Part shown: positions 1-8,775 of the stretch, piece after piece | Numbering within the stretch: position 1 is the first letter of the stretch | How the letters are laid out: each line of letters starts with the position of its first letter | DNA from: Chrysomallon squamiferum | Lineage: Eukaryota; Mollusca; Gastropoda; Neomphalida; Peltospiridae | Length of the DNA: 22,500 nt | Direction: 5' to 3' | Assembly (NCBI GenBank): GCA_012295275.1 | Contig: CM022675.1 | Coordinates: 7,730,832 to 7,753,331, forward strand | Translations under genes and position numbers: made by a program | The notes under the pieces: generated by a model | Seen by the model: only the letters and a program-made list of their open reading frames with translations | What the model was told of the DNA's origin: nothing | Databases searched by the model: none

Positions 1-20
1 ATGCTGGGAAACTGAAGAGG
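1..20 (+). CDS. ACE: ACE partial exon at window edge (exon 0)
   Basis: The first 20 bases read (in the frame starting at base 3) A-G-K-L-K-R, followed by a possible donor GTGACT at 21. Joined in phase 0 to the exon at 513 this gives [17 protein letters not shown]. That matches, without a gap, the ACE segment that precedes the first conserved cysteine pair. It is short, so the support is the register alone. Confidence 0.6.
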
Positions 21-54
21 GTGACTATTATTGTTGTTGTTGTTGTTATTATTG

Positions 55-131
<77 letters not shown>

Positions 132-2385
132 TCTCTTTCTTCTTATTATTATCATTTTATTTAATTTTATTTTCAGTTATTATTGTTATTATAATTATTA
201 TTGTTGTTGTTGTTATTATTATTGCATCATCATCATCATCATCATCATATATCCTCATATCAATAAATCCGCAGTTCAAAACATTGACATATATTAACAC
301 ATTATTCCATCTAACCCTGCTTTTTACCAAATTGTGCTTTCTTCTTGTTTTCTTTTTTATTTCTCTGTCATTAAACTCAGTTCATCTTGAGCATTGCATA
401 CACGCTACCGTCGTAGCGTCCTCTGTTTCAAACTACTGGGTGTGCCCCAGATGTTACTGTTCGGTTTACAAAGGTGGTCGTTATTCACATTATTCGTATT
501 GTTCAATTTCAGATGAATGAACTGCAGTCTAGAATGGAGGGGATCTACGGAACGGGAACTGTTTGTTTAGAGAAAGACAAATGTCTCACTCTTGAACCAG
601 GCCAGTTTTTTTTTTTTTTGAAATAGTATTTGTTTCGGAGTGCCTAGTTGGAACTGGAAACGCTCTTAGCATGACTGAGTGAATGAAATGAAGACTGAAA
701 GGATGGTTGGGTGCATGATTGAGAAGTTGGGTAGATGATAGAAAGAACTGGCAGATGGATGAACATAAGAACAGGTGGATGAAATGATGGTTAGATGAAT
801 TAAAGAATGGATGGGTATATGAATGAAAGAATAATTGAATGGACGAATGAGAGAATGGATGGATGGATGGAGAAATGATATTTTAATATGTAAACATTTG
901 TATACTTAAATGTGAACGTACACATGCATATATATATATATATATTATTTAAATATACACAGATCCATATGCAATTAACAGAAAGATAAACCAAAGCACA
1001 GGGAACCGAAGCAAATCACAAACTACACGCCGACGATCTCATTTTTTTTTTCGTTTCTTCAGAACTGGAAGACATAATATCAGACTCTCGGGACTACGAC
1101 AAACTCCTCGTAGTGTGGAAAGGCTGGCGAGACAGCACGGGTAAAAAGATGAAATCTTTGTACGAAGAGTTCGTGTCCCTCAGCAACGACGGAGTAAGAG
1201 ACATGGGTACGTGCTGTCCTGCTACGTGAGGACGTTTTGTATACAGTGAACTAAGTCGCGTGCTTATAATAAATCTTCGACGTATTTTAGTGTTAATGGT
1301 TGAAGTAAACGTGGCTTTGTGTGATGATTGTGTGGAACGGACAGGCTGGTAGTGTTAATATTAATGGTTATTAAGCTGTGGAAATACAGGACTGTGTTAT
1401 GAATACATGAGAAAGCGAGCGTAACAGTATATAATGATATAGCTTTGTGTTATGGTTTTGTGAACTGGTAAGTCACCAACTAGTCGCAAGGCTCATAGAT
1501 TAACAATGCTAAATCTCGCAACTGTTTTTTTTTTTTTTTTTAGCTTATTTTATTTATCGTCATATATTAGTATTGCTTACCACGGCATTTATTACAATAT
1601 CTTACCACCATATTTTGTTTACCATAATTTTTGTTTACTGCGTTATAATGTTTACTACTATATCTTATCATGATATCTTGTTTACAGCTATATCTTCCTT
1701 ACCAGTATATCTTGTTAACTATGGTATCTTACCAATATATTGTGTTTAACATCATATTTTGTTTATCACAATATCTTGTTGATTACGATATCTTGTTTAC
1801 AATCATATACTCATTATCACGATATCTTGTTTACGATAACTTCTTCCTTGCCACTATATCCTGTTTACTACGGGTATCTCATTTACCACGATATATTACC
1901 ATGACATCTGTTTGCGATAATATTTACGTTACCACGATATCCCGTGAATAACGATATGATAACATATTTTGCTTACCAATGATATCTTGTTTGCCACAAT
2001 ATATATATATATATGTTTTACTTTGTTATCTGTTTATCACGTTTACGAGGATATCATGTTTACAAGGAGATACTACTGACACATTTGTTTACCAGGATAC
2101 AACGATACTGGAGAATACTGGAGATCTGCGTACGAAAGCGACACGTTTGAGGCGGATCTGGAGAACCTTCTGCAGCAGCTGCGACCGCTGTACGAACACC
2201 TGCACACGTACGTGAGGACCCAGCTACGCAGGGTTTACAGCAGTCACAGGTTTCCAGAGTCCGGGCACATACCCGCTCATCTTCTAGGTACAAATGTAAG
2301 AGTGTTTGTGTGTGTGTGTGTGTTTGTGTGTGTTTGTGTGTGTATGTGTGTGTGTGTGTTTGAGTATATGTGTGTGTGTGTGGTA

Positions 2386-2422
<37 letters not shown>

Positions 2423-3623
2423 GTATGTGTGTTTGAGTGTGTGTGTGTGTGTGAATGTCTGTGTGTGTGTAGGTGTATGTCTGCATGAGTGTGTGTGTGT
2501 GAATGTGCTGATATATGTGTATGTGTGTGTGTGTACGTGTGTTTGTGCTGTTAGTATGTATGTCTGTGTCTATCTAATCATCAATCTGTCAATCTTTCCA
2601 TCTGTGTGTTTCTGTCTTTCTGATTGTCTGCTTTTCTGTCAGTCTGTCTATATGTTTTTACTGTACTTTATTTTATTTTCTATTATTCATTTATTTATTT
2701 AATTATTTACTTACTTATTTACTTTTTTAAAAAAGAAATTTGATTTATTTCTGTATATGTGCTAATATAACGTTAGTGGATTTTGTTAAGATCTAAATGG
2801 TACAAGGAATAAATGGCGTGATTTGAATAATTCAGTGGATGTTTTGATATTTTTGACTAATAAAATAAGAACATTTAATAAAAAAACAAACGTGTTTATA
2901 TTCTAGTTATAATTGCAGGTAACATGTGGGCCCAACAGTGGAACAACATCTACGACATACTTCAACCTTACAAAAACAGAACAAGTGTAGACATCTCACC
3001 AGCCATGGTGGAACAGGTAAAAAGCAAACAATAAACAACAACAACAACAACAAAAAATTAAAAACCAAAGCAAAATAAAAAAAAAAAAATAAAATAAAAA
3101 AAAAATAATAATAAATAAAATAAAATAAAATAAAATAAAATAACATCAAGAGAAATAATATAAAATAAAAAGAAATTGTATTGTCATTCTCTCAAATAAA
3201 TGTTAAAAAAATAAAAAAAATAAAAAAAATAAAACATTTGACAAAAACAACAACAACAACAACAAAACACACTAAAAAATCCATCCCAAAACAACCAACA
3301 ACAAAAACAAAACAAATAAAAATAAAAAAAAAAATAAAACAGACAAACAACAAACAAGCAATGAATGAATTAATGAATGAATGAATAAACAGCTGGTGTT
3401 ATTATTTCAGGGTTACACGGTGAAGCGAATGTTTAAAACTGCGGAAAACTTTTTCGTGTCTCTTGGACTCAACAGAATGCCGGACTCATTCTGGACAGAC
3501 TCTTTGCTATCAAAGCCTCCTGACAGGTCAAACTTGGTGTGCCATGCGTCCGCCTGGGATTTTTACAACGCCAAAGATTTCCGGTAAGTAGTAGTAGTAG
3601 TAGTAATAGTAGTAGTAGTAGTG

Positions 3624-3654
<31 letters not shown>

Positions 3655-3953
3655 TAGTAGTAGTAATAGTAGTAGTAGTGGTAGTAGTAGTAGTAGTAGT
3701 AGTGATAGTAGTGATAGTAGTAGTAGTAATGGTAGTGGTAGTAGGAGTAGTAGTAGTAGCAGTATTATTATTAGTAGTAATGGTTGTAGTAGTAGTAGTA
3801 GTAGTAGTAATGGTAGTGGTAGTAGCAGTATTAGTAGTAGCAGTATTAGTAGTAGTAGTAGAAGAAGTAGTAGTAGTAGTATCAGTGATAGTAGTAGTAG
3901 TACTTGTAGTACTAGTAGTGGTGTACGTAGTAGTAGTAGTACTAGTAGCAGTG

Positions 3954-3984
<31 letters not shown>

Positions 3985-4900
3985 CAATACTCGTAGCAGT
4001 AATAGTTGCAGATATCGAAGTAAAAGGAAGAAGTGTTTTATTTAATGACACACTGAAATCTTTTAAATCTGTTCTTGTAGATAAATGACATTTTGAGGCA
4101 ATCAGAATAAATACGTAGTTGTAGATTAAAATTCACTCATACTTTTGTTTGGGCTCAGTATTAATTCGTGCCAGTTTTGTGAAAGCAAACAATCTGATGC
4201 AGTCTGAAGATGTGTCTGTATTACTCATATAAATTCTAGTCACACGGTTTGTAATCCACGTTTCAGAATCAAGATGTGCACTGGTATCAACATGGAGGAC
4301 CTAATAACGATTCACCACGAAATGGGCCACATTCAGTATTTTCTTCAGTACAAAAACCAGCCACAGTCTTTCAGAGATGGAGCCAATCCAGGTCAAATTT
4401 AAAAAAAAAAAACATGTATAAAAAAAATAAAGACACTATTTGTCTGTCCATCTATCTGTCTAATCCAAAAGAAAAGAAATAAAAAAATAAATAAATAAAA
4501 ATAAAAAAAAGAAGATGAAAAACAATGTTTGTTAGTCCGATCTTCTATACGTATGTCAGTTCATTCCATTAAAAGCGACATCTTGCAACGTTTGAGTAAT
4601 ATTTGAAAAATGACTTAGAATATTTTCTTCATCTTTAGAAAGGCGCTAGCCTTATCATTACCCACCCCTCCCCGTCTTTCAGCAGAAGCTAGCTATTCAT
4701 TCATTCGTTTGTTGTCATGGTTACAGGATTCCACGAAGCCATCGGAGACACAATGGCGTTGTCAGTGGCAACTCCCGGACATCTCAGAAGAATTGGACTG
4801 TTAAAAAACAGCGAGGACAATTACCGTACGTACTCCGTTAAACGTCAACGTTTTCTTCTTTATATATATATGTATATATATGTGTATGTGTGTGTGTGTA

Positions 4901-4982
<82 letters not shown>

Positions 4983-5350
4983 TGTATATAACTGTATTCA
5001 ATTACATAGCTATGTTGCTTTTATTCTTGGCCAATGTTAAATTCTCTTCTACTTCTTTTTCTATCTTCTTTACTTATGTTTATTTTTACTTTGTTTTTAA
5101 ATTATTTTTTTTTGTTGGTTATTTATTTATTTATTTAGTTATTAATTTATTTACTTTCAGTGGACGACATCAATTTCCTGTTAAAAATGTCGTTAGAAAA
5201 AATAGCGTTTTTGCCGTTTGGTTATTTAATCGACCAATGGAGGTGGAGTGTGTTTAGCGGGGAGACAACTCCAGACAGTTACAACCAAAAATGGTGGAGT
5301 TTAAGGTAATAGTAATGACAAAGACTAATATAGTTAAGACAGCTAAACAC

Positions 5351-5404
<54 letters not shown>

Positions 5405-5539
5405 ATTATTATTATGAGTAGAAGTAGTTGTAGTAGTAGTAATAGTAGTAGTAGTAGTAGTAGTGGTAGATATAGTACATATACAAATATATATACACAT
5501 ACATATATACATCCATCCATCTATCCATACATACATACA

Positions 5540-5570
<31 letters not shown>

Positions 5571-6531
5571 TCATCCATCCATATATATATATATATCTTT
5601 ATGGCACCTCTATTCATTTCATTTTGTGGATCTATGTCTCAGACAGGTACTTTCTGTATAATGAATATTTAGTTTGCCATTATCTAAGGAAAAACTGACA
5701 GATGAAGGTAAAAATAGATAAAGAAAATGAATTGTTTCTTCTCTGTTTAAGGTATATATGTGTTTTTTGAGCAGACGAAATAGAAAATAAACATAAAACA
5801 TTGTATTTCACTGGTCAAGGTATATTTATGTTTTGTTGAAAAGACGAAATAGAAAATAAACAGCAAACATTTTTTTTTTTTTTTCAAGGTTTATTTCTGT
5901 TTTGTTGAAAAGACGAAATAGAAAATAAACAGAAAACATTGTTTTTCGTTGGTTAAGGTAAATTTGTGTTTATTTAGGTGTAAATATCAGGGTGTGTCCC
6001 CTCCAGTAGAACGAAGTAAAGATGACTTTGATCCAGGTGCGAAATACCACATACCTGACAACACACCTTACATCAGGTAAATAAATACGTTTTTACCTTT
6101 CTTTACAAGTGAGTGTGTCATTGCTGAAGCTCTATTATATAACTTTGTCATAGAAACTTTTGTTTGTTTACTTTGTAATGGAGTTATATTTTAATCTGTT
6201 TGTTTGTTATAGATTTAGTTTATTTATATATTTATATATTTACTAGTTTATTCGTTTGTTCGTTTGGTTGTTTATTAATTAATTAATTAATTTATTTGTT
6301 TATTTATTTTTATTTGTTTATTTATTTACTTATTTATTTATTTATTTATTAAATTATTTATTAAAATTAATTTATATTTGTCTTGTTTTCTTAATTTAAT
6401 TAATTTTTCTTTATTTACTTTTTTTTTTTGTTTTTTATTTGGTTTATTAGATTTTTTTTTTTTTGTTTTTTTTTTTTATTTGCTGATTTAATTATCCATT
6501 CATATTTTGGAAGTTTTTTTTGTTTTATTAC

Positions 6532-6565
<34 letters not shown>

Positions 6566-7381
6566 TTTAAATTAATTATTTTAAAAAATTTAAAAAATTA
6601 TTTTTTTTCAAAGGCTTTATCTCCCAAAAAACTACTTAATCCCAACCCATAAGAAATAAAACTCCTTTGTTTAGAAGTATACTACAAAATATAGTTTCTT
6701 TCTTCCTTCCTTCCTTTTCTTCTTTCTTCCTTCCTTTTCCTTCAGTCTTTTCTTTCTTTCCTTTTCCTTCCTTCAACCTTCAACAAAAAAAAAAAAAAAA
6801 AAAACAACAACAACAAATATACAACCGATGATGTTAATTTTAAATATTTTTATATTCTCTCCCAGGTACTTCGTCAGCTTCGTGATTCAGTTTCAGTTTC
6901 ACAAATCTCTGTGCGAAGCCGCAGGACACAAGGGTCCGCTCTACAAGTGTGACATTTACCAGTCGAAAAAAGCCGGAAAGCTGCTAGGGTTTGTGTCCTC
7001 TTTATCTAGTAACGCTATTCGGTTTACGTGCTCGTAAATACTAGACGTAAAATCTGCGATCGTTTTCTAGTAATAGTAGTTGTATTACTCGGACGTTACA
7101 GTGGAATAATTCTAATTGTTTACTGTATAGCATCGTTGTCATTGTCGTTGTTAGTTTAGTTTGTTCATCTGCATGCTGTTTGTTTTTTTAAATTATTCTT
7201 TCTCTTTTTCTTCTTCTTCTTCAGTTCATTTCTTATTATTATTATTATTATTTATTTATTATTATTATTATTTATTATTATTATTTATTATTATTATTAT
7301 TATTATTTATTATAATTATTATTATAGTTCTTAATTATTATAATAATAATTATTATTTTATTATTTATATTAATATTAATA

Positions 7382-7415
<34 letters not shown>

Positions 7416-7609
7416 CATCATATATCCCATTTTTAAAAATATCTAAATAATTGTTCTAACTAGACTGCAAAATAATATTCATTTTTTTCTTCTTATTGCT
7501 GTTATTATTGTCATTGTTATTGTTATTGTCGTTACTGTTGTAGTAGTAATAGAGGTAATTGTTATTATTTATTATTATTATTATTATTTTCATTATTATT
7601 ATTATTATT

Positions 7610-7641
<32 letters not shown>

Positions 7642-7991
7642 TATCATCATTATTATCATTATCGTTATCCAGGGACATGCTAAAACTCGGCTCTTCCAAA
7701 CCGTGGCCCGTTGCTATGGAGATGATAACCGGGCAACGCAAAATGGACGTTCGCCCTCTGATGGAATATTTCAGTCCTCTCATTGACTGGTTGAAAGAAC
7801 AGAACAAATTCGAGCGACCGGGGTGGTCCGAAGCCTGTCCCTCGAGCTGGGACGCCTCGAGAAAACCCGACCCCACGAAGACAAAAGGAAAACAAGACAC
7901 GTCAGCTGCCTCAGTGGAAACGTCAGAACTGGGGATGTTGTTGTTTTGTGTTTTGACGTTTAAATTGTTGAGTTGTTGCGTTTCTCGGTGA
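1..7991 (+). CDS. ACE: Angiotensin-converting enzyme homologue (M2 zinc dipeptidyl carboxypeptidase), 3' part of gene, 12 exons
   Basis: Removes C-terminal dipeptides from small peptides at the cell surface or outside the cell. Joining the exons 1-20, 513-600, 1063-1206, 2096-2287, 2919-3016, 3411-3583, 4267-4391, 4727-4825, 5161-5305, 5978-6076, 6866-6988 and 7673-7991 gives one frame of 540 residues. Counting from the window's first full codon, I see: zinc motif HEMGH (255-259) with third ligand E283 exactly 24 residues on; H225 of CHASAWDF; K383, H385, Y392 and Y395, which match the substrate-carboxylate and transition-state residues; W357, R361 and R394, which match chloride ligands; and cysteine pairs C24-C30, C224-C242 and C410-C422 at family spacing. 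It is a single catalytic domain that ends in a hydrophobic tail. The N-terminal ~100 or more residues and signal peptide lie outside the window. All key residues are intact, so an active enzyme is inferred. The family call is firm; orthology to one vertebrate ACE domain is not. Confidence 0.97.
25..250. repeat. (TTA/TTG)n then (ATC)n microsatellite in ACE intron
   Basis: Starts a few bases after the candidate donor of the edge exon. Mostly TTA triplets with TTG and TTC variants, ending in seven to eight ATC units. The rest of the intron (251-512) is ordinary A/T-rich sequence in which I see nothing else. Confidence 0.9.
513..600 (+). CDS. ACE: ACE exon 1
   Basis: Acceptor TTTCAG at 507-512. 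Encodes [18 protein letters not shown] and onward to CLTLEP, including the first disulfide pair (C24, C30). The ATG at 513 is internal, not a start codon. The exon ends in phase 1 at CCAG, and the next intron starts with GC instead of GT. Confidence 0.93.
601..606 (+). promoter_or_regulatory. Non-canonical GC 5' splice site
   Basis: The intron after ACE exon 1 must begin at 601 to keep frame and family register (LEP|E|LEDI). The sequence is CCAG|GCCAGT, a GC donor with the strong flanks typical of GC-AG introns. The only nearby GT (605-606) would add bases and break the frame. Confidence 0.8.
670..944. repeat. Degenerate GAATGGAT-type repeat and short (TA)n
   Basis: Irregular runs of GATGGATGAATGAAAGAA from about 670 to 880 in the GC-AG intron, then a short TA run at 929-945. 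Divergence suggests an old tetranucleotide array. Confidence 0.7.
1063..1206 (+). CDS. ACE: ACE exon 2
   Basis: Acceptor TTCTTCAG at 1055-1062 and donor GTACGT at 1207. Encodes [15 protein letters not shown]...WKGWRD...[15 protein letters not shown], the conserved helical segment with the WxGWRD motif. Phase 1 at both ends. Confidence 0.96.
1560..2095. repeat. Degenerate minisatellite of about 20 bp, consensus near CGATATCTTGTTTACCA
   Basis: Roughly 25 diverged copies of a unit with ATATCTTGTTTACCACG recur every 17-25 bases through the intron and run up to the acceptor of ACE exon 3, whose sequence TTGTTTACCAGGATA is itself unit-like. The first part of the intron (1207-1559) shows nothing recognisable. 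Confidence 0.75.
2096..2287 (+). CDS. ACE: ACE exon 3
   Basis: Acceptor TTGTTTACCAG at 2085-2095 and donor GTACAA at 2288. Encodes [14 protein letters not shown], then [13 protein letters not shown] and GHIPAHLLG. The acceptor sequence closely resembles the degenerate tandem repeat that fills the preceding intron. Confidence 0.96.
2298..2565. repeat. (TG)n-rich tract after ACE exon 3 donor
   Basis: Interrupted TG/GTGT run starting about 10 bases after the exon 3 donor. The remaining intron to 2918 is T/A-rich with short ATTT runs. Confidence 0.9.
2919..3016 (+). CDS. ACE: ACE exon 4
   Basis: Acceptor AATTGCAG at 2911-2918 and donor GTAAAA at 3017. Encodes [14 protein letters not shown]...ISPAMVEQ. 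The tyrosine of NIYD matches the residue near the second chloride site. Confidence 0.96.
3026..3395. repeat. A-rich AAC/AAAT/AAAAT tract filling ACE intron 4
   Basis: Runs of CAACAA, AAAT and poly-A interleave almost from donor to acceptor, ending in AATGAATG. Almost no complex sequence remains in this intron. Confidence 0.85.
3411..3583 (+). CDS. ACE: ACE exon 5
   Basis: Acceptor TTATTTCAG at 3402-3410 and donor GTAAGT at 3584. Encodes [20 protein letters not shown], then [15 protein letters not shown], which carries the active-site His/Ala beta-strand. The donor passes straight into a (TAG)n tract. Confidence 0.97.
3586..4010. repeat. (TAG)n trinucleotide tract beginning inside the exon 5 donor
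   Basis: The donor GTAAGTAGTAGTAG merges with about 420 bases of TAG units carrying TGG, TAA and CAG variants. Serine, threonine and valine homopolymer frames here are translation artefacts. The rest of the intron to 4266 is unremarkable. Confidence 0.95.
4267..4391 (+). CDS. ACE: ACE exon 6, zinc-binding exon
   Basis: Acceptor CGTTTCAG ends at 4266 and donor GTCAAA begins at 4392. Encodes [13 protein letters not shown], then [18 protein letters not shown] and RDGANP. HEMGH lies at 4316-4330 and supplies two zinc ligands and the catalytic glutamate. Confidence 0.98.
4727..4825 (+). CDS. ACE: ACE exon 7, third zinc ligand
   Basis: Acceptor GTTACAG at 4720-4726 and donor GTACGT at 4826. Encodes [20 protein letters not shown]. 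The glutamate of HEAIGD at 4735-4737 is the third zinc ligand. Confidence 0.98.
4904..4982. repeat. Compound (TC)n(AC)n microsatellite in ACE intron 7
   Basis: A near-perfect TC run of about 60 bases followed by AC, preceded by TATATG and TGTG runs from 4860. Confidence 0.95.
5161..5305 (+). CDS. ACE: ACE exon 8
   Basis: Acceptor TTACTTTCAG ends at 5160 and donor GTAATA begins at 5306. Encodes [19 protein letters not shown], then [13 protein letters not shown] and NQKWWSLR. The Trp and Arg of WWSLR match chloride-1 ligands. The pyrimidine tract is an ATTT microsatellite. Confidence 0.97.
5352..5600. repeat. Compound (TA)n, (TAG)n, (CATA)n microsatellites in ACE intron 8
   Basis: TA from 5352 to about 5400, AGT units at 5414-5468, CATA units at about 5505-5570, then a second TA run at 5581-5596. 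Confidence 0.9.
5735..5975. repeat. 69-bp minisatellite, about 3.3 copies, ACE intron 8
   Basis: The block GACGAAATAGAAAATAAAC starts at 5774, 5843 and 5912, exactly 69 bases apart, each preceded by GTTTTGTTGAAAA or a variant and followed by a T-rich stretch and AAGGTA/TTTAT. The last unit ends next to the exon 9 acceptor. Confidence 0.85.
5978..6076 (+). CDS. ACE: ACE exon 9
   Basis: Acceptor TTTATTTAG ends at 5977 and donor GTAAAT begins at 6077. Encodes [20 protein letters not shown], then [13 protein letters not shown]. Lys and His of KYH match the inhibitor- and substrate-binding pair. The chloride-binding Arg codon is split by the next intron. Confidence 0.97.
6200..6605. repeat. T-rich TTTA/TTA/poly-T region, ACE intron 9
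   Basis: ATTT runs (6230-6420), poly-T runs (6421-6477) and TTA units (6529-6565). The strand bias to T continues through the CTTT/CCTT tract below. Confidence 0.85.
6694..6805. repeat. CTTTC/CCTT polypyrimidine tract followed by poly-A
   Basis: A pyrimidine-only stretch of about 80 bases followed by an A run of about 20 and CAACAACAAC. It lies 60 bases before exon 10. The A run has no coding or target-site context, so I do not call it a retroposon tail. Confidence 0.8.
6866..6988 (+). CDS. ACE: ACE exon 10
   Basis: Acceptor TCTCCCAG ends at 6865 and donor GTTTGT begins at 6989. Encodes [20 protein letters not shown], then [20 protein letters not shown], with the last conserved disulfide (C410-C422). 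Confidence 0.97.
7226..7665. repeat. (TTA)n/(TTTA)n then (TTG), (TTA), (ATC)n tracts, ACE intron 10
   Basis: Two triplet-rich blocks, 7226-7415 and 7497-7665. The second ends in ATC units that lead into the terminal exon acceptor TTATCCAG. 7000-7200 is complex sequence with nothing recognised. Confidence 0.9.
7673..7991 (+). CDS. ACE: ACE terminal exon 11 with hydrophobic C-tail
   Basis: Acceptor CGTTATCCAG ends at 7672 and the stop TGA is at 7989-7991. Encodes [14 protein letters not shown], then [20 protein letters not shown] and GW, which ends the peptidase fold. A Lys/Ser/Thr-rich stem of about 25 residues follows, then hydrophobic [18 protein letters not shown] and a final SR. The tail could be a membrane anchor or a GPI-attachment signal. 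Confidence 0.95.
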
Positions 7992-8079
7992 AGGGGTTAA
8001 TAAGGTTTGTGATGTTCCGCTTGCAAGACTGCGTCTTTGTAAATTAGTGTTTTTTATTGGTTGTTGTTAGTGGTGGGTT

Positions 8080-8085
8080 AATAAA
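8080..8085 (+). promoter_or_regulatory. Candidate poly(A) signal of the ACE gene
   Basis: AATAAA lies 89 bases after the ACE stop codon, followed by the GT-rich stretch TATATGTGTGTGG. This hexamer is common in such A/T-rich DNA, so the assignment rests on position. Confidence 0.45.
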
Positions 8086-8104
8086 ATAAGTATATGTGTG
8101 TGGA

Positions 8105-8335
8105 TATAAATAAATAAATAAGTAAATTAATTAATTAAAAATGAACTATATAAAAACAATAAATCAATAAATAGGAAAAACAAAAATGAATGAATGAATG
8201 AATGAATAAACAAACAAATTAACAACTAAATAAATAAACAATAAATAAATAAATCAATAAATGAATGAACAAACAAACAAATTAACAACTAAATAAATAA
8301 ATAAATAAATAAATACAAAAGTAAAAATAATCAAC
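8105..8335. repeat. AAAT/AATGA/AAAC tetranucleotide tract after the ACE gene
   Basis: Mixed AAAT, GAAT and CAAA units just downstream of the candidate poly(A) site. A unit group containing AAATTAACAACTAAATAAA occurs twice (about 8215 and 8279). Confidence 0.85.
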
Positions 8336-8617
8336 AAAAAGAAAGAAATTACATTTGAAAAATATTTCATCTTTGTTCTATCTCTTTTAATATATGTCTT
8401 TTCACTATATTTTTTCAAACTTTAGTTTTTCTTTATTTTTCATTTTTTTCAGTTTCTTATCAAGGTTTGATTGGTATTTTGAAGTATCATTCTGATTCTG
8501 ACATAAAGATAATCTTACACATTTTTGAAATTCTTATGACTTGACGTCCAAGATGCATAGCCAGCATGTGAAGAAAAGTAATTTGATTTTATCAAGACGT
8601 TTTACGAAAAATTAAAA

Positions 8618-8775
8618 CAGTAAGATAAATAAATAAGTAAGTAAGTAAATAAATAAAAAAAAAATAATAATAATAATAATAAAAAAAAAAAATAAGTTAG
8701 TCAGTTAGTTAGTAAGTAAGTAAGTAAATAAGGAAGTAAAGAAGTAAATAAATAAACATAAAAAAAAATATTTAA
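8618..8775. repeat. AAGT/AAAT/AATA repeat
   Basis: Runs of AAGTAAGT, AATAATAAT and AAATAAAT in intergenic DNA. Confidence 0.85.

Noticed and set aside
513-515. ATG at the start of ACE exon 1 as the translation start
   Set aside because: It follows a splice acceptor directly, and the family requires about 100 or more residues plus a signal peptide before it; the partial exon at 1-20 fits in frame upstream.
3469-4088. Overlapping Leu-, Ser-, Thr- and Val-rich frames over the TAG tract
   Set aside because: Intronic trinucleotide repeat that is open in several frames on both strands; the true coding part ends at the exon 5 donor at 3583.
6784-6804. Poly-A run as a retroposon tail
   Set aside because: No upstream element body or target-site duplication visible, and A/T homopolymers are frequent throughout these introns.
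7565-7900. Minus-strand frame opposite ACE exon 11
   Set aside because: Antisense shadow of a well-supported coding exon; part of it is the ATC/AAT microsatellite.
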